From Bacteroidota bacterium (GTDB lineage: Bacteria > Bacteroidota > Bacteroidia > Chitinophagales > BACL12): a stretch of 64,000 bases of DNA. The notes under the pieces were generated by a model, which was not told the DNA's origin, ran no database searches, and was given only the letters and a program-made list of their open reading frames with translations. Where the stretch lies: assembly GCA_016706865.1 (NCBI GenBank), contig JADJIS010000003.1, forward strand, positions 1-64,000. The letters run 5' to 3'. The translations under genes and the position numbers were made by a program. Of this stretch, positions 45,523-53,095 are shown piece by piece. Every line of letters starts with the position of its first letter. Positions within the stretch are counted from its first letter, which is position 1.

Positions 45523-46275
45523 TCAATTTGTATAAAATTTACGGGTGGGTTGTTCAAAAATAGGTAGGTTCCAACTCAATTTGAAATTAATCATCATATC
45601 AATTCTGGTGGCATCATCTTTCATTTGAGTATCATAGTTGATGGATCTCCGGTTTTGGGTAATGCCTTCTGTTATCTCTATACCTGCACGAAAATTCACA
45701 AAATATTTATTGCTGAATAAATAATATCCGATATACTGGTTAAAGGCAAGGCCATTCGTAAGTCTGTCGTATCCTTTTTTATATTCCTCTGAAAGCTGTG
45801 GAACTGCGGTTTCGTCGATATAGATCCAGATATTATGCTGCAAAAAACCAATTCCCCCCATAAAAGTTACTCCGGAATTGGGATTAATGCTTAATAAATT
45901 GGTGATCTTACCTACCTGTACTGAGGCGGTAAATCCGCTTTCCCAAAGAATCGGATCATATTGAAGTCCGTCTGTTCCTACTATATATCCCTCTTCATTC
46001 TTCAAATTGTTTACAATGGTATCCTCTCTCACTGCGCTTCCATATATAAACGCTCCGCTAATACTGTATAACCAGTTTTTGTTGGTCTTATACTGATAAC
46101 CACCCCCAACTATTGCGTGCGGACCGAATCGGTCGGCAAGATCAGCAGCAGGAAGGCCTATACCTAGATCAATGGTGATGATATTAGCCGAAACGCAGCT
46201 ATCATTCAAATTTACCTGTGCGGTCAAAATTGAGACAGAACAAACAAGAAGAAGGGTAAAAAAAATATATTTCAT
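45523..46275 (-). CDS. Outer-membrane protein of unknown function
   Basis: Start at Met 46275 (MKYIFFTLLLVCSVSILTAQ) gives a clean signal peptide; the 17 codons upstream are not needed. The mature part has barrel-like strands: IDLGIGLPAADLADRFGPHA, GGGYQYKTNKNWLYSISGAF, FTASVQVGKITNLLS, GVTFMGGIGFLQHNIWIYID, FVNFRAGIEITEGITQNR and MMINFKLSWNLPIF. It is probably a small outer-membrane barrel. The stop is only 2 bases from the waaA start, so the two are very likely cotranscribed, linking it to envelope assembly. Confidence 0.75.
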   Translation of the reverse strand: MKYIFFTLLLVCSVSILTAQVNLNDSCVSANIITIDLGIGLPAADLADRFGPHAIVGGGYQYKTNKNWLYSISGAFIYGSAVREDTIVNNLKNEEGYIVGTDGLQYDPILWESGFTASVQVGKITNLLSINPNSGVTFMGGIGFLQHNIWIYIDETAVPQLSEEYKKGYDRLTNGLAFNQYIGYYLFSNKYFVNFRAGIEITEGITQNRRSINYDTQMKDDATRIDMMINFKLSWNLPIFEQPTRKFYTN

Positions 46276-46336
46276 GTTAAGAGGGTCAAAATTACAAAGA
46301 TTGTGGAGTTTGTGAACGCCTTCCACCTCCTTATAT

Positions 46337-46344
46337 TATCTTTG
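46337..46344 (+). promoter_or_regulatory. Putative promoter -7 box of the polysaccharide operon
   Basis: TATCTTTG matches the Bacteroidota TAnnTTTG -7 consensus and lies 22 bases before the ATG at 46367. The -33 TTG is not clear: a TTG in GAGTTTGTG sits a few bases too far upstream. Inference only. Confidence 0.45.
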
Positions 46345-46366
46345 CCGATTGAAATTTGACAATCTG

Positions 46367-47512
46367 ATGAAAAAGTTACAAATGGTTGATCTTACAGGTC
46401 AATACCAAAAAATAAAGGATGAAGTGGATGCCGGTATTCAGGAGGTAATTGATACAACACAATTTATTAATGGTGCTGCAACCAAACAATTTGCCTCAGA
46501 TCTGGCAACTTATCTGCAGGTTAAACATGTGATTCCTTGTGCCAATGGAACCGATGCCCTGCAAATTGCATTGATGGCGCTTGGTCTTCAGGAGGGTGAT
46601 GAAGTGATCTCCATTCCTTTCACCTTTGTAGCTACGGTGGAAGTTGTTGCCTTATTAAAGTTGAAACCTGTTTTTGTTGATGTGGATGAAAATACATTCA
46701 CAATAGACGTTGATAAAATTGAAGAAAAAATAACATCCCGAACAAAAGCGATAATTCCAGTGCACCTCTTTGGCCAAAGTGCCGATATGGAAAAGATCAT
46801 GGCGATTGCTGCAAAACATGATCTTATTGTAATTGAGGATAATGCGCAGGCAATAGGAAGTGAATTGATGATGGGAGAAAACAGGAAAGTTAAAACAGGA
46901 GCCATCGGGCATGTTGCAACCACTTCATTTTATCCTACAAAAAACCTTGGTGCATATGGTGATGGCGGCGCACTTTTTACAAATGATGATAATATCGCCC
47001 AAAAAATTAAGATCATTTGTGATCACGGTTCGGCAAAAAAATATTATTATGATGCAATAGGAGTTAATTCAAGACTCGACAGTATACAGGCGGCAATTTT
47101 AAATGTAAAACTTAAAAATCTTGATATTTATAATGCACAGCGTCAAAATGCAGCTGCTTTGTACGATGCCGGATTAAAAGATGTACCAGGAATATTAATT
47201 CCCGCAAGATTTGAAAGATCAAGCCATGTATTTCATCAATACACCATTAAAGTGGCACAAAACAGAGATGGACTAAAAGACTATTTGCAGGAAAAAGGAA
47301 TTCCATCTATGATCTATTATCCGGTGCCTTTACACCTAAGTGATGCATATCAGGTTTATGGATATAATAGAGGTGATTTTCCTGTAAGCGAAAAAATATC
47401 GCAGGAAGTTTTATCCCTTCCCATGCATACGGAATTGGATGTTGAACAAATAGAATATATATGTGAAACTATTAAAGAATTTGTATTAAAACAGATTTCG
47501 GTAATAGCCTGA
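46367..47512 (+). CDS. DegT/DnrJ/EryC1/StrS-family aminotransferase
   Basis: PLP enzyme that adds an amino group to a nucleotide-linked keto sugar. Start at ATG 46367 (MKKLQMVDLTGQYQKIKDEV). Motifs: FINGAATKQFASDLATYL, PCANGTDALQIALMALGL, GDEVISIPFTFVATVEVV, VIEDNAQAIG with the Asp that holds the PLP nitrogen, SFYPTKNLGAYGDGGALFTN with the PLP Lys, and GVNSRLDSIQAAILNVKL. About 380 residues, full length. Closest in style to WlbE/WbpE-type enzymes acting on UDP-sugars, which suits the dehydrogenase gene just downstream. First gene of a + strand operon running to 52947. Confidence 0.92.
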   Translation: MKKLQMVDLTGQYQKIKDEVDAGIQEVIDTTQFINGAATKQFASDLATYLQVKHVIPCANGTDALQIALMALGLQEGDEVISIPFTFVATVEVVALLKLKPVFVDVDENTFTIDVDKIEEKITSRTKAIIPVHLFGQSADMEKIMAIAAKHDLIVIEDNAQAIGSELMMGENRKVKTGAIGHVATTSFYPTKNLGAYGDGGALFTNDDNIAQKIKIICDHGSAKKYYYDAIGVNSRLDSIQAAILNVKLKNLDIYNAQRQNAAALYDAGLKDVPGILIPARFERSSHVFHQYTIKVAQNRDGLKDYLQEKGIPSMIYYPVPLHLSDAYQVYGYNRGDFPVSEKISQEVLSLPMHTELDVEQIEYICETIKEFVLKQISVIA

Positions 47513-47555
47513 TCGCATTATAAAACACACAAATTAATCATTAATTAAACGGAAA

Positions 47556-48845
47556 ATGTTCAACAAACTTAAACAGGGTGAAAATAAAATTTCAGTGATC
47601 GGTCTTGGATATGTTGGGCTGCCAATTGCATTGGAATTTGGACGTAAATTTTCTGTTGTTGGGTATGATATTGATGAAGAACGCATACATATGTTAAATG
47701 CGGGTATTGATGAAGGCAATGATATAGAACCACATGCTTTTGAAAATACAAATGTTGTATTCACTACCGACTTGAAGGAGCTGGAAACTTGTAATTTCCA
47801 TATTATTGCTGTTCCAACTCCGGTGGATGAACATAAGGTTCCTGATTTATCTCCCTTGATTGCTGCAACAAAATCCATTGCAGGAATTTTAAAGACGGGT
47901 GATTATATTGTTTATGAATCAACTGTTTTTCCCGGATGCACGGAAGATATTTGTTTGCCTGTGTTGGAAGATGGTTCCGGACTTAAATTAAATACCGGGT
48001 TCAAATTAGGATATTCTCCTGAACGAATTAATCCGGGTGATGTGCAATACACACTTAAAAATGTAATTAAAATAGTATCAGGTTCTGATGCGGAAGCATT
48101 GGAAAATATCAGTGCCATTTATTCTGAAATTGTTTTACCCGGCGTATATCAGGCTTCCAGTATTAAGGTTGCCGAAGCGGCAAAAATTCTTGAAAATACA
48201 CAACGGGATCTCAATATTGCTTTGATGAATGAATTATCCATAATTCTGGATAAGATGAACGTAAATACTTATGAGGTAATTGAAGCTGCAGGAACAAAAT
48301 GGAATTTTCATAAATACAAACCCGGTCTTGTTGGAGGACATTGCATAGGAGTTGATCCCTATTATCTCACCTATAAGGCTATGGAACTTGGATATGAACC
48401 TTATGTAATTTTGGGTGGAAGAAAAGTAAATGATAATATGGCGTTTTATGTTGCCCGACGCTGCATGCAGAAATTAATTGAAGCGGGTAAAAATCTTACG
48501 GATTCAAGAATATTAGTGATGGGATTAACGTTCAAGGAAAATGTGAGTGATATCCGGAATTCAAAAGTAGCTGATCTGGTTCATGAATTATTATCTTTTG
48601 GATTACATGTTGATGTTACAGAACCCAATGTTAGCTCAGCAGAAGTAAAGGAAGAATATAAGTTTGGTCTTCTGGAGGAGATTAAAGATAAATATGATGC
48701 GATAATTATTGCTGTAGCCCACAAAGAGTATCTTAAATTGGATGAAAATTATTTTTTATCGCATGCGAAGGAGAATTGTTTATTAATAGATATTAAAGGA
48801 ATTTATCGGAATAAATTTAATAATTTTAATTATTGGTCATTATAA
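47556..48845 (+). CDS. UDP-sugar 6-dehydrogenase (WbpA/TviB type)
   Basis: Oxidises the C6 hydroxyl of a UDP-N-acetylhexosamine to the uronic acid with NAD+. 429 residues. NAD-binding fold: ISVIGLGYVGLPIALEFG, then YDIDEERIHML. The catalytic Cys263 stands in GLVGGHCIGVDPYYLTYKA. Other blocks: IAVPTPVDEHKVPDLSPLIA, YESTVFPGCTEDICLP, GYSPERINPGDVQYTLKNVI, KVAEAAKILENTQRDLNIAL and VMGLTFKENVSDIRNSKV. The E-R-I-N-P-G-D pattern and length point to the UDP-GlcNAc/ManNAc group rather than UDP-glucose dehydrogenase. The next gene starts directly after the stop. Confidence 0.92.
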   Translation: MFNKLKQGENKISVIGLGYVGLPIALEFGRKFSVVGYDIDEERIHMLNAGIDEGNDIEPHAFENTNVVFTTDLKELETCNFHIIAVPTPVDEHKVPDLSPLIAATKSIAGILKTGDYIVYESTVFPGCTEDICLPVLEDGSGLKLNTGFKLGYSPERINPGDVQYTLKNVIKIVSGSDAEALENISAIYSEIVLPGVYQASSIKVAEAAKILENTQRDLNIALMNELSIILDKMNVNTYEVIEAAGTKWNFHKYKPGLVGGHCIGVDPYYLTYKAMELGYEPYVILGGRKVNDNMAFYVARRCMQKLIEAGKNLTDSRILVMGLTFKENVSDIRNSKVADLVHELLSFGLHVDVTEPNVSSAEVKEEYKFGLLEEIKDKYDAIIIAVAHKEYLKLDENYFLSHAKENCLLIDIKGIYRNKFNNFNYWSL

Positions 48846-48846
48846 A

Positions 48847-49908
48847 ATGAATATGAAAAAATCAATTTTAATTACCGGAGGTGCGGGATTTATAGGTTCG
48901 CACGTGGTGCGTTTATTTGTGAATAAATATCCTGAATATCAGATCATTAATCTGGATAAACTCACCTATGCAGGAAATCTTGCAAATCTCACTGATATTG
49001 AGGATAAGGAAAATTATTCTTTTGTGAAGGGAGATATAGTTGATGCAGAATTTATAGGTCAGCTATTTGAGGAACATATAATTGATGGAATAATTCACCT
49101 CGCAGCAGAAAGTCATGTTGACAGATCCATTTCAAATCCGATTGAATTTGTGATGACCAATGTTGTAGGAACTGTTAATTTATTAAATGCAGCAAAATTA
49201 CAATGGAAGGATAATTCGGAAGGTAAATTATTTTATCATGTATCTACGGACGAAGTTTATGGAAGTTTAGGTGATGAAGGTTTTTTTTATGAGAATACCA
49301 ATTATGATCCGCATTCACCCTATTCCGCATCAAAAGCATCAAGCGATCACTTTGTAAGAGCTTACCACGATACGTATAAATTGCCCGTAGTTATTTCCAA
49401 TTGTTCCAATAATTACGGATCGTTTCAATTCCCTGAAAAATTGATCCCTTTGGCGATAAATAATATAAAAAATAATAAGCCAATACCGGTGTACGGTAAA
49501 GGAGAGAATGTTCGCGATTGGCTTTGGGTGGAAGACCATGCAAAAGCAATTGATACCATTTTTCATTCCGGTAAAATTGGCGACACTTATAATATCGGTG
49601 GATTTAATGAGTGGAAAAATATCGATCTGATCAAATTGTTGTGCAATATCATGGATAACAAATTGCAGCGGGAACCGGGAACCAGCGAAAAACTGATAAG
49701 TTATGTTACAGATCGTGCGGGCCATGATCTGAGATATGCGATTGACGCTTCAAAATTAAGTAATGACCTGGGTTGGAAACCATCACTTCAATTTGAAGAA
49801 GGTTTGGAAAAAACGGTTGATTGGTATTTAAACAATGAAGATTGGTTAAACAATATTACCAGTGGTGATTATAAAAAATACTATGATAATCAATATGCAT
49901 CAAGATAG
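48847..49908 (+). CDS. rfbB: dTDP-glucose 4,6-dehydratase
   Basis: Converts dTDP-glucose to dTDP-4-keto-6-deoxyglucose in dTDP-L-rhamnose synthesis. 353 residues. The NAD motif is ILITGGAGFIGSHVVRLF, LDKLTYAGNLANL is specific to RmlB, IIHLAAESHVDRSI and FYHVSTDEVYGSL (Thr-Asp-Glu catalytic residues) follow, and the SDR pair Tyr159/Lys163 is in HSPYSASKASSDHFVRAYH. GENVRDWLWVEDHAKAI and DRAGHDLRYAIDASK close the pattern. It overlaps no gene but abuts both neighbours. The glucose-1-phosphate thymidylyltransferase (rfbA) needed upstream in the pathway is not in this cluster. Confidence 0.95.
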   Translation: MNMKKSILITGGAGFIGSHVVRLFVNKYPEYQIINLDKLTYAGNLANLTDIEDKENYSFVKGDIVDAEFIGQLFEEHIIDGIIHLAAESHVDRSISNPIEFVMTNVVGTVNLLNAAKLQWKDNSEGKLFYHVSTDEVYGSLGDEGFFYENTNYDPHSPYSASKASSDHFVRAYHDTYKLPVVISNCSNNYGSFQFPEKLIPLAINNIKNNKPIPVYGKGENVRDWLWVEDHAKAIDTIFHSGKIGDTYNIGGFNEWKNIDLIKLLCNIMDNKLQREPGTSEKLISYVTDRAGHDLRYAIDASKLSNDLGWKPSLQFEEGLEKTVDWYLNNEDWLNNITSGDYKKYYDNQYASR

Positions 49909-49913
49909 TGTTT

Positions 49914-50657
49914 ATGGGTAACCTTTTTGGTAAATTATTTGATCATAAAGACCTGCTCGATTTTAGTGTTTTAAATGCGGATATGCATTCGCATTTAATT
50001 CCGAATATCGACGACGGTTCAGTGAGCATTCTGGAAAGCCAAAAAATGATTTCCGGATTGCGCGCGATGGGATTCAAAAAATTTATTACGACCCCACATA
50101 TCATGCCTGAGGTTTTTAAGAATAATAAAGAGATAATAGAGAACGCCAGTCATAATTTAAATGCTGAACTTGCCGAAGACGATGTTTCTGTGATTGCAGC
50201 AGCGGAATATTATATTGACCAGGAATTTCCAAACAGGGTACGCAACGATGAAAAATTTTTAACATTCGGCGAAAATTACATTTTGATAGAAGTAAATATG
50301 ATGGCAAGAGAAAAGCGCCTGGAGGAAGTTTTGTTTGAACTTAATTTAAAAGGATATAAACCGGTATTAGCCCACGTTGAACGATATCCATATATGTTTG
50401 AAGGAAACTCGCTGGCATATTATTCAAGTTTATTGGATGCTGATGTTTTGTTGCAAGTAAATTTACGTTCATTCACTGGCCAATATGGGGAGATTCAAAA
50501 AAAAATAGCAAGACAACTTGCAGAACACAATATGATCAATTTTTTGGGTACAGATATTCATCATGAAAATCAACTACCCATTATTTATCAATCAATGAAA
50601 GACCCTTATGTTCAAAAATTATTGATCAAGAACAAATTATTGAATAATCAACTATAG
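49914..50657 (+). CDS. CpsB/CapC-like PHP-family tyrosine phosphatase
   Basis: Manganese-dependent phosphatase that acts on tyrosine kinases controlling capsule or exopolysaccharide polymerisation. Start at ATG 49914 (MGNLFGKLFDHKDLLDFS); an in-frame GTG at 49908 overlaps the rfbB stop. Metal-binding motifs: NADMHSHLIPNIDDGS, FITTPHIM, AAEYYIDQEFP, VLAHVERYPYMFE and FLGTDIHHENQLP. 247 residues, usual length. No BY-kinase or Wza-type gene lies in the window, so its substrate is presumably encoded elsewhere. It is embedded among dTDP-rhamnose genes of the same operon. Confidence 0.88.
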   Translation: MGNLFGKLFDHKDLLDFSVLNADMHSHLIPNIDDGSVSILESQKMISGLRAMGFKKFITTPHIMPEVFKNNKEIIENASHNLNAELAEDDVSVIAAAEYYIDQEFPNRVRNDEKFLTFGENYILIEVNMMAREKRLEEVLFELNLKGYKPVLAHVERYPYMFEGNSLAYYSSLLDADVLLQVNLRSFTGQYGEIQKKIARQLAEHNMINFLGTDIHHENQLPIIYQSMKDPYVQKLLIKNKLLNNQL

Positions 50658-50694
50658 TTTCATCTATAATATTAAAAATTATAATAAATTAATT

Positions 50695-51246
50695 ATGCCA
50701 TTTACCGACACCCCAATTCCTGACCTTTTTGTTTTTGAACCGAATATATTTGAAGATGCCAGGGGTTATTTTTTTGAGTCATTTAATACAGCAATTTTTG
50801 CGGAAAAAAATATAAACACGAATTTTGTACAGGATAATCAATCAAAATCGAGTTATGGGGTTTTACGTGGATTACATTATCAGCTTAATCCTTTTTCTCA
50901 GGCAAAATTAGTACGCGTTATTTCAGGTGAGGTGCTGGATGTGGCCGTGGACATAAGGCAAAATTCACCCACTTATGGTCAACATTTTTCTATAATATTA
51001 TCGGCTGAAAATAAAAAACAACTATATATTCCGAGAGGATTTGCACATGGTTTTGTAGTATTGAGTGAAACGGCAGAGTTTTTTTATAAATGTGATAATT
51101 TTTATTCCAAAGAACACGATGCGGGAATTATTTATAATGATGTTTCCCTAAATATTGATTGGATCTTAAAACCGGATATGATTCTTGTTTCTGAAAAGGA
51201 TAAAAATCTGCCCGCATTAATTTCTTCAAAAAATAATTTTATTTAA
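50695..51246 (+). CDS. rfbC: dTDP-4-dehydrorhamnose 3,5-epimerase
   Basis: Epimerises dTDP-4-keto-6-deoxyglucose at C3 and C5. 183 residues, typical. The active-site His61 is in YGVLRGLHYQLNPFSQAKLV, and EVLDVAVDIRQNSPTYGQ, LYIPRGFAHGFVVLSETAEF, YKCDNFYSKEHDAGIIYND and SEKDKNLPAL complete the RmlC pattern. The cupin fold acts as a dimer in the cytoplasm. The gaps of 37 and 54 bases to its neighbours are compatible with one transcript. Confidence 0.95.
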   Translation: MPFTDTPIPDLFVFEPNIFEDARGYFFESFNTAIFAEKNINTNFVQDNQSKSSYGVLRGLHYQLNPFSQAKLVRVISGEVLDVAVDIRQNSPTYGQHFSIILSAENKKQLYIPRGFAHGFVVLSETAEFFYKCDNFYSKEHDAGIIYNDVSLNIDWILKPDMILVSEKDKNLPALISSKNNFI

Positions 51247-51300
51247 TCTAAAGTATTATAAGGAGTTAATTATTAATAATAATTCCAACAATTAAAAAAC

Positions 51301-52947
51301 ATGGCAAAAATTCTTATAACAGGAAGTAACGGTCAACTCGGAAGTGAATTGCAGGATATAGCAAAACGAAATAAACAACACGAATATATATTTGTTGACG
51401 TTGATGATCTGGATATTACGGAAGCTAATGCTGTTGATACTTTTTTTTCTTTATACAACTTTGATATTTGTATCAATTGTGCAGCTTATACTGCTGTTGA
51501 CAAAGCGGAGGCAGACCATCTTTTGGCATTTAAAATAAATGTTACGGGAGTGGAGCATCTCGCGAAAGCATGTCAGAAAAACAATGCTGTGTTTATTCAT
51601 ATATCCACGGATTTTGTTTTTGATGGTGAGGCAACTGAACCTTATAATGTGGATCATCCGGTAAACCCGATAAGTGTTTATGGGCAAACAAAAGCAGAAG
51701 GTGAATACCGTGCATTATCTCTCAATACCAAAACAATTCTTATAAGAACAAGTTGGGTGTATAGTTTTTATGGACACAATTTTGTAAAAACAATGATAAA
51801 GCTCGGGAAAGAAAAAACGAGTTTAAATGTTGTTGATGATCAGGTAGGTGTTCCAACTTATGCCGGAGATCTGGCTAATGTGATATTTAAATTTATAGAA
51901 GCTGCAAAAACTTTAGAATTTGGAATTTATCATTATTCCAATTCAGGTGAAACTACCTGGTGTGGATTTGCAACCGAGATCATGCATTTATACAATTTAA
52001 ATTGTACAGTTAATCCAATTACTACCGAACAATATCCAACCCCTGCAAAACGTCCAAAATATTCGCTCTTAAATACGGAGAAAATAAAACAGGTATTACA
52101 TATTGAAATACCCGATTGGAAAAAATCTTTAAATCATGTAATTCAACTCATAAAAAATAACGAAATGCTAGAAAAAATTGATGTAAATAAAATTATCGCC
52201 ATTGCTGAGGAAGCAGGCAGAGAGATCATGAAAATTTATGAAACCGGTGATTTTGCCATCACTGATAAAAGTGATAATTCTCCTTTAACAAAAGCGGATA
52301 AAGCCGGAAATGCAGTTATTGTTGCGGCATTAAAAGAAAACTATCCCGATATTCCTATCATTTCTGAAGAAAATAAAATGATTGACTACAGCGAAAGAAA
52401 AGATTGGGAATATTTCTGGCTTGTTGATCCATTGGACGGAACCAAAGAGTTTATTAAAAAGAATGGTGAATTTACCGTTAATATTGCGCTCATTCGCAAC
52501 GGAAAACCAGTTATGGGAGTTGTTGGAATTCCTGCAAAAAATCAAATGTATTATGCCGTTGAGAATAAGGGTGCATTCAAAATTGATGAGGAAGGAAATA
52601 AAATTAAACTGGAGGTAAACGCTCCAAAAGAAAATGAGATCGCCTTGATTGGAAGTCGCTCTCATCCATCACCGGAATTCGATGCATATTTAAAGGATAT
52701 GGAGCAAAAATATGAAACAGTGAATTTTGTTCCTGCCGGAAGTTCCTTAAAATTCTGTCTTGTTGCAGAGGGAAAAGCTGATGTATATCCACGTTTAGGC
52801 CCAACTATGGAATGGGACACTGCCGCGGGTCACGCACTTGTTTTGGAAGCCGGAGCCAGAGTTAAAGTTTATGGAGGTGTTACTGACCTTCAATACAATA
52901 AAGAAAATTTATTAAACCCATTCTTTATAGTTGAAAGAAATAATTGA
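51301..52947 (+). CDS. Fusion of dTDP-4-dehydrorhamnose reductase and 3'(2'),5'-bisphosphate nucleotidase
   Basis: 548 residues with two complete domains. Residues 1-287 are RmlD: NAD(P) motif ILITGSNGQLGSELQ, VDVDDLDITEANAV, CINCAAYTAVDKAEA, ISTDFVFDGEA, NPISVYGQTKAEGEYRAL with Tyr/Lys, IRTSWVYSFYGHNFVKTM, DDQVGVPTYAGDLA and RPKYSLLNTEKI. Residues 289-548 are CysQ: IAIAEEAGREIMKIY, DNSPLTKADKAGNAVI, PIISEENKM, DPLDGTKEFIKKNGEFTVNI, GVVGIPAKNQMYYAVEN and TMEWDTAAGHALVLEAGARV. There is no stop between them. A Met at 289 (ATG 52165) could also start a separate CysQ. RmlD finishes dTDP-rhamnose; CysQ removes phosphate from pAp of sulphate assimilation. Last gene of the operon, followed by a terminator. 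Confidence 0.93.
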   Translation: MAKILITGSNGQLGSELQDIAKRNKQHEYIFVDVDDLDITEANAVDTFFSLYNFDICINCAAYTAVDKAEADHLLAFKINVTGVEHLAKACQKNNAVFIHISTDFVFDGEATEPYNVDHPVNPISVYGQTKAEGEYRALSLNTKTILIRTSWVYSFYGHNFVKTMIKLGKEKTSLNVVDDQVGVPTYAGDLANVIFKFIEAAKTLEFGIYHYSNSGETTWCGFATEIMHLYNLNCTVNPITTEQYPTPAKRPKYSLLNTEKIKQVLHIEIPDWKKSLNHVIQLIKNNEMLEKIDVNKIIAIAEEAGREIMKIYETGDFAITDKSDNSPLTKADKAGNAVIVAALKENYPDIPIISEENKMIDYSERKDWEYFWLVDPLDGTKEFIKKNGEFTVNIALIRNGKPVMGVVGIPAKNQMYYAVENKGAFKIDEEGNKIKLEVNAPKENEIALIGSRSHPSPEFDAYLKDMEQKYETVNFVPAGSSLKFCLVAEGKADVYPRLGPTMEWDTAAGHALVLEAGARVKVYGGVTDLQYNKENLLNPFFIVERNN

Positions 52948-52998
52948 TCGAAAAATATGTAAAAATTGTGCTCATTTGTGACATTGTATTTTAACATT

Positions 52999-53029
52999 AA
53001 ACCCGGTTTTTAGCCGGGTTTTGTTTTTT
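52999..53029 (+). terminator. Operon terminator
   Basis: AAACCCGG and CCGGGTTT form an 8-bp stem with a seven-base loop, followed by TTGTTTTTT. It lies 51 bases after the fused rfbD-cysQ gene and ends the polysaccharide operon. Confidence 0.88.
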
Positions 53030-53095
53030 GAAAGCTGTTATGTGACTACCGTTACGGCTTATTTTTTCTATTTTAGCAGATACAAACTACACAAC

